Source: an uncultured Christensenella sp.
Lineage (GTDB): Bacteria > Bacillota > Clostridia > Christensenellales > Borkfalkiaceae
DNA length: 64,000 nucleotides
NCBI GenBank assembly: GCA_910578565.1
Contig: CAJTQF010000004.1
Span: 97,670-161,669 of the forward strand
Direction of reading: 5' to 3'
Shown here: piece after piece, positions 44,081-53,296 of the stretch
Numbering within the stretch: position 1 is the first letter of the stretch
How the letters are laid out: the number at the start of each line of letters is the position of its first letter
The notes under the pieces: generated by a model
What the model was told of the DNA's origin: nothing
Seen by the model: the letters and a program-made list of their open reading frames with translations, nothing else
Database searches by the model: none
Made by a program: the position numbers and the translations under genes

Positions 44081-44107
44081 ATAAAATGCACGGCGGTATG
44101 CCGTGCA
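44081..44107 (-). terminator. Intrinsic terminator of htpG
   Basis: On the - strand, TGCACGGC / GCCGTGCA (8 bp) with a 5-nt loop is followed by TTTTATT. It lies just after the htpG stop. Confidence 0.85.
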
Positions 44108-44113
44108 CATCAA

Positions 44114-45922
44114 TTATACGATATAGTTATCCAACAACTCGATATTTGCATTGACAAAATTGTCCAACTCTTCCGCTTCTAACTTTTTAAAAGAAAGCAG
44201 CGCCAGCGAATAAACATAATTTGCAACAAATTTTTGCTTCTGCTCGTCAAGCTCCTTGATTTTACCTATAATCTGACTGTTTTTATTTACTATAAGCGTA
44301 TGTGCCAAAACCCCGTCGCTCATTCCGTAAAACTGTCCCATTTCGCTGTAACGGCGCATATATTCGTCTGTTATTACAATGGCGGGGATTTTATCGTTTT
44401 TCAATTTTTCAAACTTTACAGTCAATTTATCATTGTTTAAAGCATTTTTAAAAATATCTGCTAAAACAGTGTCTTCTTCACCGTCGTCTTCTTTAAGAGC
44501 GCCGTCCAAACCGGAGTCTATGCGCATAAATTTAACTTTGTCGGTAGAATTATATTCCAAAAAACTTAAAAAATGAGTGTCAATGAAACTGTCGCAGATA
44601 ATTGCATTAAGCCCTTCGTCTTTAAACATCTTAATATATTGAGATTGTTGCAATTTATCCGAAATATAATAAACCGTTTTAGGCTCTTTATTGTCTTTAT
44701 CTTTCTGTTCTTCGTCCTTAATGCCTAACTCTATAAAATTTTGGAATTTGTCGTCAATATTTTTATAAATTATGATATCTTTTACTTTGTCATAAAAATC
44801 TTTCTGCTTGATGCAGCCGAATTTTATGAAATTGGAAGTGTCTTCCCAACATTCTTCATATTTTGCCCTATCCGATTTAAACAACGAAGTCAATTTATCC
44901 GCAACTTTTTTTGTTATATGGTTGCTGATTTTCTGCACCTGCCTGTCGTTTTGCAAAAAGCTGCGCGATACGTTCAACGGAATATCGGGACAGTCGATAA
45001 CGCCGTTTAAAAGCATCAAAAATTCAGGAATTACTTCTTTGATATTGTCAGCTATAAATACCTGGTTACAGTAAAGTTTTACTTTGCCGCGCTCCAATTC
45101 CACTTTATTGGTTACCTTAGGGAAATACAAAATTCCTTTTAATTTAAAAGGATAATCCATATTTAAGTGAACCCAGAATATCGGTTCGTTATAATCCATA
45201 AAGGTATCACGGTAGAAATTTTTATAATCTTCTTCAGTACAATCTTTGGGATTTTTCGCATACAGCGGCAAGGTTGAATTTAAAGGTTTGTCCTTGCCGT
45301 CGCCCTTAAATGAAACATACACGTTGTACGGCATAAAAGCGCAGTATTTTTTAACGAGATTTTTAATATTGTTTTCGTCTGAAAATTCCTTTTCTCCGTT
45401 ACTTAAATGCATTACAATTTTAGTACCGCGCTCAGCCTTGTCGCATTCTTCTATGCTATAAGTTGCGTTTCCGTCGGACGTCCAATGCACGGCTACACAA
45501 TCTTTATAGGATTTCGTAAAAATTTCAACGTAATCGGAAACCATATACGCAGAGTAAAATCCCAGACCGAAATGCCCGATAATACCGTCGCCGTTGGCTT
45601 TTTCGTACTTAGAAAGAAAGTCTGACGCGCCGGAAAAAGCAATTTGGGTTATGTATTTTTCAACTTCTTCTTCGGTCATTCCGATTCCGTTATCTTCAAC
45701 GGTTAAAGTTTTTGCTTTTTTATCAACTGAAATTTTAATGCAATACTCTTCGTCATCGGCTTGAGTTTCACCCATATCGACCAATTTTTTGAATTTTGTA
45801 ATAGCGTCAATGCCGTTTGCTACTATTTCTCTTAAAAAGATATCTTTGTCGGAATATAGCCACTTTTTAATAATCGGCATCATATTTTCGCTTGAAATTT
45901 TGATATTGCCTTCTTTTTTCAT
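44114..45922 (-). CDS. htpG: Chaperone HtpG (Hsp90)
   Basis: The protein has 602 residues, slightly shorter than E. coli HtpG. The N-terminal ATPase has IFLREIVANGIDAI, VEDNGIGMTEEEV and GHFGLGFYSAYMV. The middle domain contains NVSRSFLQNDRQV with the catalytic Arg region. The C-terminal dimerisation part is present. An ATP-driven cytoplasmic chaperone. AGGAGG precedes the start. It stands alone, with its own terminator. No CIRCE-type repeat is visible upstream. Confidence 0.95.
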   Translation of the reverse strand: MKKEGNIKISSENMMPIIKKWLYSDKDIFLREIVANGIDAITKFKKLVDMGETQADDEEYCIKISVDKKAKTLTVEDNGIGMTEEEVEKYITQIAFSGASDFLSKYEKANGDGIIGHFGLGFYSAYMVSDYVEIFTKSYKDCVAVHWTSDGNATYSIEECDKAERGTKIVMHLSNGEKEFSDENNIKNLVKKYCAFMPYNVYVSFKGDGKDKPLNSTLPLYAKNPKDCTEEDYKNFYRDTFMDYNEPIFWVHLNMDYPFKLKGILYFPKVTNKVELERGKVKLYCNQVFIADNIKEVIPEFLMLLNGVIDCPDIPLNVSRSFLQNDRQVQKISNHITKKVADKLTSLFKSDRAKYEECWEDTSNFIKFGCIKQKDFYDKVKDIIIYKNIDDKFQNFIELGIKDEEQKDKDNKEPKTVYYISDKLQQSQYIKMFKDEGLNAIICDSFIDTHFLSFLEYNSTDKVKFMRIDSGLDGALKEDDGEEDTVLADIFKNALNNDKLTVKFEKLKNDKIPAIVITDEYMRRYSEMGQFYGMSDGVLAHTLIVNKNSQIIGKIKELDEQKQKFVANYVYSLALLSFKKLEAEELDNFVNANIELLDNYIV

Positions 45923-46067
45923 TTTATCCTCCTGATTCGGTTCACTTGTTACATCAATATATATAAACTATGTAAAACATCGTTAAACTTAAACAACACA
46001 AAAAAACTCTGCTTTATGATGTATTTCATAGTGATAAAAAAGCAAAAAATGATACTATATTTGCTCC

Positions 46068-46096
46068 TTGATTTTTTATTGCAATTTTTATATAAT
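46068..46096 (+). promoter_or_regulatory. Promoter of the acetyltransferase gene
   Basis: TTGATT (46068-46073), a 17-bp spacer and TATAAT (46091-46096) lie 37 nt before the start codon, with CGGAG in between. Confidence 0.8.
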
Positions 46097-46133
46097 GTTA
46101 CTACGATAAACAAAAATTAACGGAGAATTCAAA

Positions 46134-46664
46134 ATGTTGATAGAGAAGTCCCTTACTTCTTCAAGAATAGCTGTACGTAATTATCGAAAATCAGACCTGC
46201 CATATCTTACTGCAATGTGGTTTGACAAGGAAAACGGCAAATATTTGAGCGACCCTACGGCTGAATATGTAGATAGCGATTTCCAAAAAGCACTTGACAG
46301 TCTTGAAGATAGCCCAAACGGATATTATTTGACAGTTGTCTTGAACGATTCTGATAAAATAATAGGTTCAGCTTGCATTTTCCCTGACGAGAAAAAGGAA
46401 ATATTTGATATTGGATATTGTATTCATAAGGACTATTGGGGAAAAAGGTTTGGCTCTGAATTATTGGCATTAATCGTTAATTGGATACGTAACAATGGCG
46501 GTATTGAAATAACTGCGGAAGTTGCGCAAGATAATATTGCGTCAAATAAATTGCTTACAAATAATGGCTTTAAGATAAAAAAGAAATCGCAATTCAAAAA
46601 GTATAAAATGAATATCTGTTTTAATAGTTACATTTATACTTTTAATTGCGCTAATCAAACTTGA
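46134..46664 (+). CDS. GNAT-family acetyltransferase, RimJ/RimL-like
   Basis: The protein has 176 residues. It follows the GNAT pattern: AVRNYRKSDLPYLTAMW, KIIGSACIFP, then the acetyl-CoA-binding strand-helix IGYCIHKDYWGKRFGSELL and IASNKLLTNNGFK. It transfers an acetyl group to an unknown amine, possibly a protein N-terminus or small molecule. A single gene on the + strand among - strand genes, with its own promoter and terminator. Confidence 0.85.
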   Translation: MLIEKSLTSSRIAVRNYRKSDLPYLTAMWFDKENGKYLSDPTAEYVDSDFQKALDSLEDSPNGYYLTVVLNDSDKIIGSACIFPDEKKEIFDIGYCIHKDYWGKRFGSELLALIVNWIRNNGGIEITAEVAQDNIASNKLLTNNGFKIKKKSQFKKYKMNICFNSYIYTFNCANQT

Positions 46665-46695
46665 ACACCGTTACAAATATGGAAAAGAAAAAAAT

Positions 46696-46733
46696 ATAGC
46701 GCACTATCTCGATTGTGAAGCATAGTGCGCTAT
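46696..46733. terminator. Bidirectional terminator between GNAT gene and ispH
   Basis: Perfect 12-bp arms ATAGCGCACTAT / ATAGTGCGCTAT with a 14-nt loop lie between two convergent genes. A-rich DNA to the left gives a T-run for the - strand. Confidence 0.75.
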
Positions 46734-46799
46734 TTGAATGTCTGTGAAAAATCTCTATGACAGATATACTTTGTATTTGCAAAAATATTTAATTAAAAT

Positions 46800-48896
46800 T
46801 TACTTATTCTTTTTTGCATTTGCGATCAAATCACCGAGCGACGTGCCAACCGAAATACTTCCTTCGCTCCAATTTGAAAGCTCGTCATCGTTATGACGTC
46901 TGGGAGCGCGGGATTTTTTGTTGCCGCTTTCTTCTTCGTCGGAATCATTGAACTGCCTATGCGAAGATTTTCTTTCGGGTTCGGGCAAAAGAGCCTTAAT
47001 TGAAAGGTTCATCTTTTTAAGTTCGGTATCCAAAGCAATGACTTTCGCGTCAACTTCGTCGCCGACATTAAGAACGGTTGCCGGAGTTTCAATTCTTTCA
47101 TAGCTTATTTGCGATACATGAACAAGACCGTCAATACCTTTTTCCACTTCAACAAATGCGCCGAAAGGAACTATTCTTACAACCTTACCGTGAATAATAT
47201 CGCCTACCGAATATTTTTCATCGACCAAGTCCCAAGGCTGGGGTTGAAGCTGCTTATAACCGATTGAAACTTTTTTATTTTCTTTATCAACTTTAAGAAC
47301 TTTGAAATTATAAGTTTTGCCAATTTCGAGAACGTCCGTAACGTTTTCCGTTCCGGTCCAGGAAAGGTCGGAAATATGTGCAAGACAGTCAAAACCGTTT
47401 ACAGAAACAAATGCACCGAAACCGGTAACTCTTTCAACTTTGCCTTCTACAACGTCGCCGACTGCAATTGTTGCAAAAAATTCTTCGGTCTTTGCCTGTT
47501 TCGCCGATTCTTTGATTTCAATCTCTTCCTGCAATATTACGCGCTGGGATGCAATAATTTCTTTTCTGCCGGTCTTTCTCACCTCGATTGCGCGAAGACG
47601 CAACGTTTTACCGACGTACTTGGTCATATCTTTTACAAATCCGGGGCGGATTTCTTTTGCCGGTACGAATATCTGATAAGTACCCAGCTGTGAAACAAGT
47701 CCGCCTTTATTGGTTCCCGTACAAACTACAGAAAACTCTTTGCCTGCTTCGATATCTGCGCTGAGCGCTTCTTCTTCCGCCAACATTTTAATCATTTTCT
47801 GCGAAAGTTTTAAAACAGGTTTAAGTTCAACGACAAGTAAATCGATAGTTTCGCCGATTTTATCCATATATTCGTCTGCGTTGTAATTTTCGCAGTCGAG
47901 CTCGTCTTTACTCAAAGCGATTTCCTTCTTTGAGAAAGGCAACAAAATCTGCAAGCCTTCGTCCGTAGCCTGTGAAATAGTGGCTTGAACAATCTGACCT
48001 TTTTTGAACTTCGACTCGTTGTCTATTTTAGCAACTACATCAGCCATTGAATTAGTTGCTTTAACTTCTGTGCTTTCTTCCATCTTTAAGAGAACCTCCC
48101 GGGTTTGCGCATTCGGGGTTGACGCCCCTGAAACAATACCTACACTTTTAAATTTTTTTATTTTAGAATAATCTAAATCTTCGGCGTTTGATAATCTGAA
48201 AACATTGTCACAGTGCGCTTTCGCAAGTTCGTAAAGTTTGTTGGTATTGCTACTGTTAAGTCCACCTATTACCAACATAGCTTCGCACTGTTTTGCAAGT
48301 TTTTCAGTCTCAAGTTGCCGTTCTATAGTAGTATAACAAATCGTCTTAAAAACAGCAACTGTTTTTTTACACACTTTTTTAATATTTTTAACAATTTTTT
48401 CAAATTTTTCGGCAGAAAAGGTAGTTTGACACACTACGCAAAGGCTTTTTTGCGCAATTTCTATTGGAATTTTGTTAACATCGTTTAAAACAAGCGCTTC
48501 GCCGCACCACCCAAGCAAGCCCACGACTTCGGGGTGGTCGGGTTCGCCGACTATTATTATAAAATTGCCTTGTGCACTTTGCTTTTCAACAATGATTTGA
48601 GTTCGTTTAACAAATCCGCAAGTACAGTCTATTATTTTTAGTCTTTTTTCATAACATTTATCGTAATACGATTTCGGTACTCCGTGGGAGCGGAATATTA
48701 CCGTACTTCCGCAAGGAATTTCGTCAAGGGAATCGGCGACTTTAAGTCCGCTATCACTGATAGCTTTAACAACTTCGGCATTATGAATAATTTCACCCAA
48801 AACCCAGGTATTGCAGTCTTTAACCGAAAGGGCGGTATTTACGGCAAACTCTACCCCCTTACAAAAGCCGCTGTTTTTTGCAATATATATTTCCAT
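46800..48896 (-). CDS. ispH: IspH fused to four S1 RNA-binding domains
   Basis: The protein has 698 residues. Residues 1-~280 are IspH (HMBPP reductase), the last enzyme of the MEP isoprenoid pathway. The cluster cysteines are C12 (SGFCKGVEFAV), one in DCTCGFVKRT and one in TICYTTIERQ. Four S1 domains follow from ~300 to ~645; the last two (GDVVEGKVERVTGFGAFV, GDIIHGKVVRIVPFGAFVEV) are the most typical. This fusion is known in clostridia and supplies an S1-like protein. The tail is basic. No ribosome binding site is visible; the gene follows plsC by 6 nt, so translation is probably coupled. Confidence 0.93.
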   Translation of the reverse strand: MEIYIAKNSGFCKGVEFAVNTALSVKDCNTWVLGEIIHNAEVVKAISDSGLKVADSLDEIPCGSTVIFRSHGVPKSYYDKCYEKRLKIIDCTCGFVKRTQIIVEKQSAQGNFIIIVGEPDHPEVVGLLGWCGEALVLNDVNKIPIEIAQKSLCVVCQTTFSAEKFEKIVKNIKKVCKKTVAVFKTICYTTIERQLETEKLAKQCEAMLVIGGLNSSNTNKLYELAKAHCDNVFRLSNAEDLDYSKIKKFKSVGIVSGASTPNAQTREVLLKMEESTEVKATNSMADVVAKIDNESKFKKGQIVQATISQATDEGLQILLPFSKKEIALSKDELDCENYNADEYMDKIGETIDLLVVELKPVLKLSQKMIKMLAEEEALSADIEAGKEFSVVCTGTNKGGLVSQLGTYQIFVPAKEIRPGFVKDMTKYVGKTLRLRAIEVRKTGRKEIIASQRVILQEEIEIKESAKQAKTEEFFATIAVGDVVEGKVERVTGFGAFVSVNGFDCLAHISDLSWTGTENVTDVLEIGKTYNFKVLKVDKENKKVSIGYKQLQPQPWDLVDEKYSVGDIIHGKVVRIVPFGAFVEVEKGIDGLVHVSQISYERIETPATVLNVGDEVDAKVIALDTELKKMNLSIKALLPEPERKSSHRQFNDSDEEESGNKKSRAPRRHNDDELSNWSEGSISVGTSLGDLIANAKKNK

Positions 48897-48902
48897 AAAA
48901 TG

Positions 48903-49565
48903 TTATTTTTGTCTTTTCTTCTTTTTTGAAAGCATATCAGAGAGTCTGTCGTACAATTCCAATAATTTTTCACGTAAAATTTCATCGCAGGCTTTAATAT
49001 CTTCTTCAGTGAGCTTTTTACCGTAATATTCGGTAAACTCAATAGGCTCGCCGTATAAAGCATGCGCCATTTTTAAAAATCTTATTTTTTTGACCTGCAC
49101 AAAAGGTATTATAGGCGTCTTTGTTTTTATTGCAAGCGCCGTAGCCCCGCTTTTAAAAGGCAATAATTTTTCGTTAGTCTTATTACGCTTGCCTTCGGGG
49201 AAAATCACTATAGATTCTCCGTTTTTAAGATATTTCATAGCTTTCAACACGCCGTTCATATCATTTCCGTCGCGGTAAACGGGAATACACTCACACTTTG
49301 TGACAAACTTCTTCATTAGACCCTTTTCAAACAGCTCTTTTTTTGCCATAAAATGAACGGGCTTTTTAGTGGCCATGGCAGCAAAAACGACGTCCAGTGC
49401 ACTAAGATGATTACCGATAATAATATACGGTCTGTCTTCATACGGTTTATCGGGCTTATGCGTTTTAAAAGGAAAAAAAGGCGTAAACAAAAAATGTTTT
49501 GCCCTATGCATAAACCTGAACCATTTTTCAAAGTCGGTAAGTTTTTTCTTTTCTGTTTTTACCAT
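48903..49565 (-). CDS. plsC: 1-acyl-glycerol-3-phosphate acyltransferase
   Basis: The protein has 220 residues and makes phosphatidic acid for membrane lipids. The acyltransferase motifs are NHLSALDVVFAA (HX4D), VYRDGNDMNGVLKAMKYL, FPEGKRNK and TPIIPFVQVKK. The N-terminus holds a hydrophobic stretch suited to membrane association. It sits 1 nt after the stop of the AroH-Cmk gene and ahead of ispH-S1, a conserved clostridial order. Confidence 0.92.
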   Translation of the reverse strand: MVKTEKKKLTDFEKWFRFMHRAKHFLFTPFFPFKTHKPDKPYEDRPYIIIGNHLSALDVVFAAMATKKPVHFMAKKELFEKGLMKKFVTKCECIPVYRDGNDMNGVLKAMKYLKNGESIVIFPEGKRNKTNEKLLPFKSGATALAIKTKTPIIPFVQVKKIRFLKMAHALYGEPIEFTEYYGKKLTEEDIKACDEILREKLLELYDRLSDMLSKKKKRQK

Positions 49566-49566
49566 T

Positions 49567-50574
49567 TTAAATTTTTTCCTGAACTTTTCCTAAAATCAAA
49601 GTTGCTACTTCGTTTATTGTCAATTTGCTTGTGTCTATTTCAATAGCGTCATCAGCTTTAACCAACGGCGCGATTTTACGGGTTTTGTCCTGATTATCTC
49701 TTTGTTCTATTTCGCATAGTACTTCGCAAAATGATTGATTTATGCCTTTCGCACTATTTTCTTTCATTCTACGCTCTGCACGAACTTCAGAAGATGCTGT
49801 AAGATAAAACTTATGCTCAGCGTTGGGTAAAACATTAGAGCCGATATCCCTTCCGTCAAGCACGCAGGAATTGGACGCAGCAATCTCGCGCTGCAAATTA
49901 ACCATACTTGTCCTGACACACTCGTGAGCGGAAACTTTTGAAGCCAACATAGAAATCTCGGGCGTGCGTATTTTATCCGATACGTCTTCACCGTCTAATA
50001 TTGTCTTTTGTGTACCATTTTCATACTTAATTGAAATTTTGATCGATTCAATTAGATTTTTAACAACCAAAGCATTATTGACGTCGATTTTTGAACGAAC
50101 ACAAGCCAAGGCTACCGTGCGGTACATTGCACCGGTATCTAAATAAAGTATATCCAATTTTGCCGCGAGAATTTTCGCAATAGTGCTCTTTCCGCTGCCG
50201 GCAGGACCGTCAATTGCTATATTCAATTTTTTTGTTAAATCCTTTCTCAAATTCACCGCTCTCTCCAAATATATATGTTTAGGTGTTTTTTCAATCTCTG
50301 CAAGAACCATAACTCTAATACATTTTTTCAAACCACCGCAGATATCCGGTTCTACCGACGAGTAAAGCGCGCAATTAAAAAAGCCTGCTTCTCTTGCCGC
50401 TTTGGCAGGATAATAAGAACGGATATCGGAAGTATTTGAAAACATAATACAAATTATATCATCTTCGCAAAGTTCATTCTCTTCCACAATCTTTGAAAGT
50501 AAAGATTTAATATTTTTTTTAATAGCTTCGGCAGAGTCAATTTCAACCGTAGTAGCGCCACGAATTGCTTTCAT
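49567..50574 (-). CDS. Fusion of AroH-type chorismate mutase and cytidylate kinase
   Basis: The protein has 335 residues. Residues 1-~115 match the AroH chorismate mutase. All residues known to be catalytic in Bacillus AroH are present: R5, R61 (AKAAREAG), E75 (VEPD), R87 (GGLKKCIRVM) and Y102 (HIYLERAV). Residues ~118-335 are cytidylate kinase (Cmk): P-loop DGPAGSGKS, YLDTGAMYRTVAL, LDGRDIGSNVLPNAEHKFYL. It would thus convert chorismate to prephenate and phosphorylate CMP/dCMP. AAGGAA precedes the start. Confidence 0.9.
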   Translation of the reverse strand: MKAIRGATTVEIDSAEAIKKNIKSLLSKIVEENELCEDDIICIMFSNTSDIRSYYPAKAAREAGFFNCALYSSVEPDICGGLKKCIRVMVLAEIEKTPKHIYLERAVNLRKDLTKKLNIAIDGPAGSGKSTIAKILAAKLDILYLDTGAMYRTVALACVRSKIDVNNALVVKNLIESIKISIKYENGTQKTILDGEDVSDKIRTPEISMLASKVSAHECVRTSMVNLQREIAASNSCVLDGRDIGSNVLPNAEHKFYLTASSEVRAERRMKENSAKGINQSFCEVLCEIEQRDNQDKTRKIAPLVKADDAIEIDTSKLTINEVATLILGKVQEKI

Positions 50575-50584
50575 AATTTATTCC

Positions 50585-51805
50585 TTATACATTATTGCCG
50601 GCAGCATATCCAGTAGAAAAAGCTATTTGCAGATTGAAACCGCCGGTAAAAGCATCTATATCAAGTACTTCGCCACAAAAGTAAAGACCCTTTATAAATT
50701 TACTTTCCATTGTTTTGGGGTTTATTTCCCTTACATCAACACCGCCCGACGTGATTATAGCTTCTTCAAAGCCACGTAACGACAAAACGAGCATATCAAA
50801 GTTTTTAATATTTGTCAATAAAAGCAGTCGCTCGTTTTTGGTTATTGAATTCACCTTTTTATCCGTCGATATACCACACCTTGTAAGAATAACAGGTATC
50901 AACACAACAGGCAACATTTCTTTCAAGCAATTTAAAATGTTTTTATTTTTATACTCTTCAAAATCACGCAAAAGTCTCTTATCCAGTTGTTCTTCTGAAA
51001 GCGCAGGCTTTAGATCAATCGACAGTTTTACTTTATTTAAATCCAATCTGTTGATTATGCTTGATGCAGATAAAATAATCGGACCGGAGACCCCAAAATG
51101 ACTAAAAAGCATTTCGCCAAAAAATTCTTTCAATTTTTTGCCGTTGTAATGTACCGTTAAATTTATGTTTTTCAACGAAAGTCCCTGCAGCTGCTTGTAA
51201 TCATTTCCCTTCAGATTAACGCCACAAAGCCCTTGTTTTAAAGGCACAATAGTGTGCCCAAAATCTCTTGCAAATTTGTAACCGTCGCCCGTAGACCCCG
51301 TAGACGGATAACTTATTCCGCCTGTACAAACAATAACATTATCAAACAAATAACTATTCTTTGAAGTCATTATGTTAAACATAGTACTACTCAAATTAAT
51401 AATTTTGTTAACTTGCTCGTTAAAATTGAATATCACATTAACTGTTTTGCAGTAATGTTCAAGACATTTGGTGACATCGCTTGCTTTGTCTGACTGCGGG
51501 AAAACTCTTGCCCCGCGTTCTGTTTTAAGATTTAAACCACCGTTTTCAAAAAAGCGAATTGTGTCATTGGGCGAAAAAGCAAAAATACTGCTCATCATAA
51601 ACTTGGGATTGCTTACAACATTTTGAAGAAACTCTTCGGGAGTGCAGTCATGAGTAACGTTGCACCTGCCCTTGCCCGTTATATAAATTTTTTTTCCACA
51701 TTTCTCATTTTTTTCAAATAAAGTTACATTGTGCCCATTAAATGCCGCAAAATATGCCGCAATAAGCCCAGCCGCTCCACCGCCGATAACTGCAATTTTA
51801 CTCAT
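50585..51805 (-). CDS. FAD-dependent oxidoreductase, HI0933 family
   Basis: The protein has 406 residues. The FAD-binding start (VIGGGAAGLIAAYFAAFNG) and GKKIYITGKGRCNVTHDC are diagnostic for this flavoprotein family, with a C-terminal GLYFCGEVLDIDAFTGGFNL. Substrate unknown; relatives include BaiN-type reductases. It heads the cluster with AroH-Cmk, PlsC and IspH-S1, a frequent order in clostridia. AAGG precedes the ATG. Confidence 0.9.
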   Translation of the reverse strand: MSKIAVIGGGAAGLIAAYFAAFNGHNVTLFEKNEKCGKKIYITGKGRCNVTHDCTPEEFLQNVVSNPKFMMSSIFAFSPNDTIRFFENGGLNLKTERGARVFPQSDKASDVTKCLEHYCKTVNVIFNFNEQVNKIINLSSTMFNIMTSKNSYLFDNVIVCTGGISYPSTGSTGDGYKFARDFGHTIVPLKQGLCGVNLKGNDYKQLQGLSLKNINLTVHYNGKKLKEFFGEMLFSHFGVSGPIILSASSIINRLDLNKVKLSIDLKPALSEEQLDKRLLRDFEEYKNKNILNCLKEMLPVVLIPVILTRCGISTDKKVNSITKNERLLLLTNIKNFDMLVLSLRGFEEAIITSGGVDVREINPKTMESKFIKGLYFCGEVLDIDAFTGGFNLQIAFSTGYAAGNNV

Positions 51806-51817
51806 AACTAAACCTTA

Positions 51818-51843
51818 CGGCACGGACATTAAAGCCCATGCCG
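51818..51843 (-). terminator. Weak hairpin after oadA
   Basis: On the - strand, CGGCATGG / CCGTGCCG (one G-U pair) surrounds a 10-nt loop, with no T-run after it. It lies in the 54-nt gap before the FAD oxidoreductase gene and may only partly stop readthrough. Confidence 0.4.
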
Positions 51844-51859
51844 CAAATATAATTTATTT

Positions 51860-53284
51860 TTATACAGGATAAACTCTGTTAGGATTATCTGCCAAATCTT
51901 TATCAATCCCCACTTTTTGTGCTTTGCGCCATTTGAAATAATTTGTAGACACTTCGGGGAACAACGCATAAGAAAGAACGTCTTCCGGCTTTTCATAGAA
52001 CCCGTCTGCCTTTACTTTTTCAGTAAGCGATTGCATTTCACTTTCAATAAGGTCGGCAGGACGGCAAGAAATTATTTCTTCACCGCTCTTGGTACACATA
52101 TCAACTACGTTTTTACTTTTCTCTCCGGGTAAAGCGCCATATTTTCCGAGTATTAAATCTTTGTACTGTGCCGTTATTGTCTTATATCTTCCAAGCAAAA
52201 TATTCCAAACTGCCTGTGTACCTACAATCTGACTTGTCGGAGTTACAAGCGGCGGGTAACCGCAATCCTTTCTGACTTTGGGCACTTCCGCAAGACAGTC
52301 AAGCAACTTATCTTCCTGACCCGCTTGCTTAAGCTGGCTTATCAGATTTGAAAGCATTCCGCCCGGAACCTGATACAAAAGCGTATTTATGTCAATCTTT
52401 CTTACCTTGGGATTGAGATGTCCGTCCTTTTCGAGCCTTACCGCAACCTGATTAAAATGCTTAACCAAAGGCAAAAGCTGTTCAATATCTATACCTGTAT
52501 CGTAAGGCGTACCCTTTAAAGTTGCCACCAGCGGCTCAGTCGCGGGATTGGAAGTACCGTTTCCGAGCGGTGAAAGCGCACAGTCAACAATATCAACGCC
52601 GGCTTGGATAGCCATAAGGTTTATCATATCACCTGTTCCGGAAGTATTGTGTGTGTGCAGATGTACTTTTGTATCGGGCTTTAATGCTTTTTTCAGCTTT
52701 GAAACGACGTCGTAAGCGGTAAAAGGTAACAAAAGATTTGCCATATCCTTTATGCAAATATTGTCAGCACCCATACTTTCAAGCTGTTTTGCAAGATTTA
52801 CAAAGTATTCTGTCGTATGTACCGGGCTGGTTGTATAAGAAATTGCCGCTTCACAAACGCATTTATCTTTTCCGTATTTTTTAATGGATTTTATTGACGT
52901 TTCCAAATTTCTCGGATCGTTAAGCGCGTCAAAAACCCTAATTATTCCCACACCATTTTCTATAGACTTGTCGATAAAACTGTCCACGACGTCATCAGCA
53001 TAGTGTCTGTAACCCAAAAGATTTTGACCACGCAACAACATTTGTATCGGCGTCTTTTTAAGATGCTTTTTCAAATTGCGCAATCTGTCCCAAGGGTCTT
53101 CATTTAAAAATCTTAAACAAGAATCAAACGTTGCTCCGCCCCACGCTTCAAGCGAATAGAAGCCTATTTCATCAAGCAAAGGCAACACAGGTTCCATTTC
53201 GTCAAATCTCATTCTTGTTGCCGCGTGCGACTGATGCGCGTCGCGAAGAATCGTATCTGTAATTAATACTTTTTTATTTTCCAT
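51860..53284 (-). CDS. oadA: Oxaloacetate decarboxylase alpha / pyruvate carboxyltransferase subunit
   Basis: The protein has 474 residues and moves a carboxyl group between oxaloacetate (or pyruvate) and biotin. The TIM barrel has ITDTILRDAHQS, EAWGGATFDSC, MLLRGQNLLGY, the metal ligands in VHLHTHNTSGTGD, and the biotin-carboxyl Lys region DNICIKDMANLL. The usual C-terminal biotin domain is missing; a separate biotin carrier gene is in the same operon. This is the 5S-type arrangement. Confidence 0.93.
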   Translation of the reverse strand: MENKKVLITDTILRDAHQSHAATRMRFDEMEPVLPLLDEIGFYSLEAWGGATFDSCLRFLNEDPWDRLRNLKKHLKKTPIQMLLRGQNLLGYRHYADDVVDSFIDKSIENGVGIIRVFDALNDPRNLETSIKSIKKYGKDKCVCEAAISYTTSPVHTTEYFVNLAKQLESMGADNICIKDMANLLLPFTAYDVVSKLKKALKPDTKVHLHTHNTSGTGDMINLMAIQAGVDIVDCALSPLGNGTSNPATEPLVATLKGTPYDTGIDIEQLLPLVKHFNQVAVRLEKDGHLNPKVRKIDINTLLYQVPGGMLSNLISQLKQAGQEDKLLDCLAEVPKVRKDCGYPPLVTPTSQIVGTQAVWNILLGRYKTITAQYKDLILGKYGALPGEKSKNVVDMCTKSGEEIISCRPADLIESEMQSLTEKVKADGFYEKPEDVLSYALFPEVSTNYFKWRKAQKVGIDKDLADNPNRVYPV

Positions 53285-53296
53285 AAATTACTCCCG

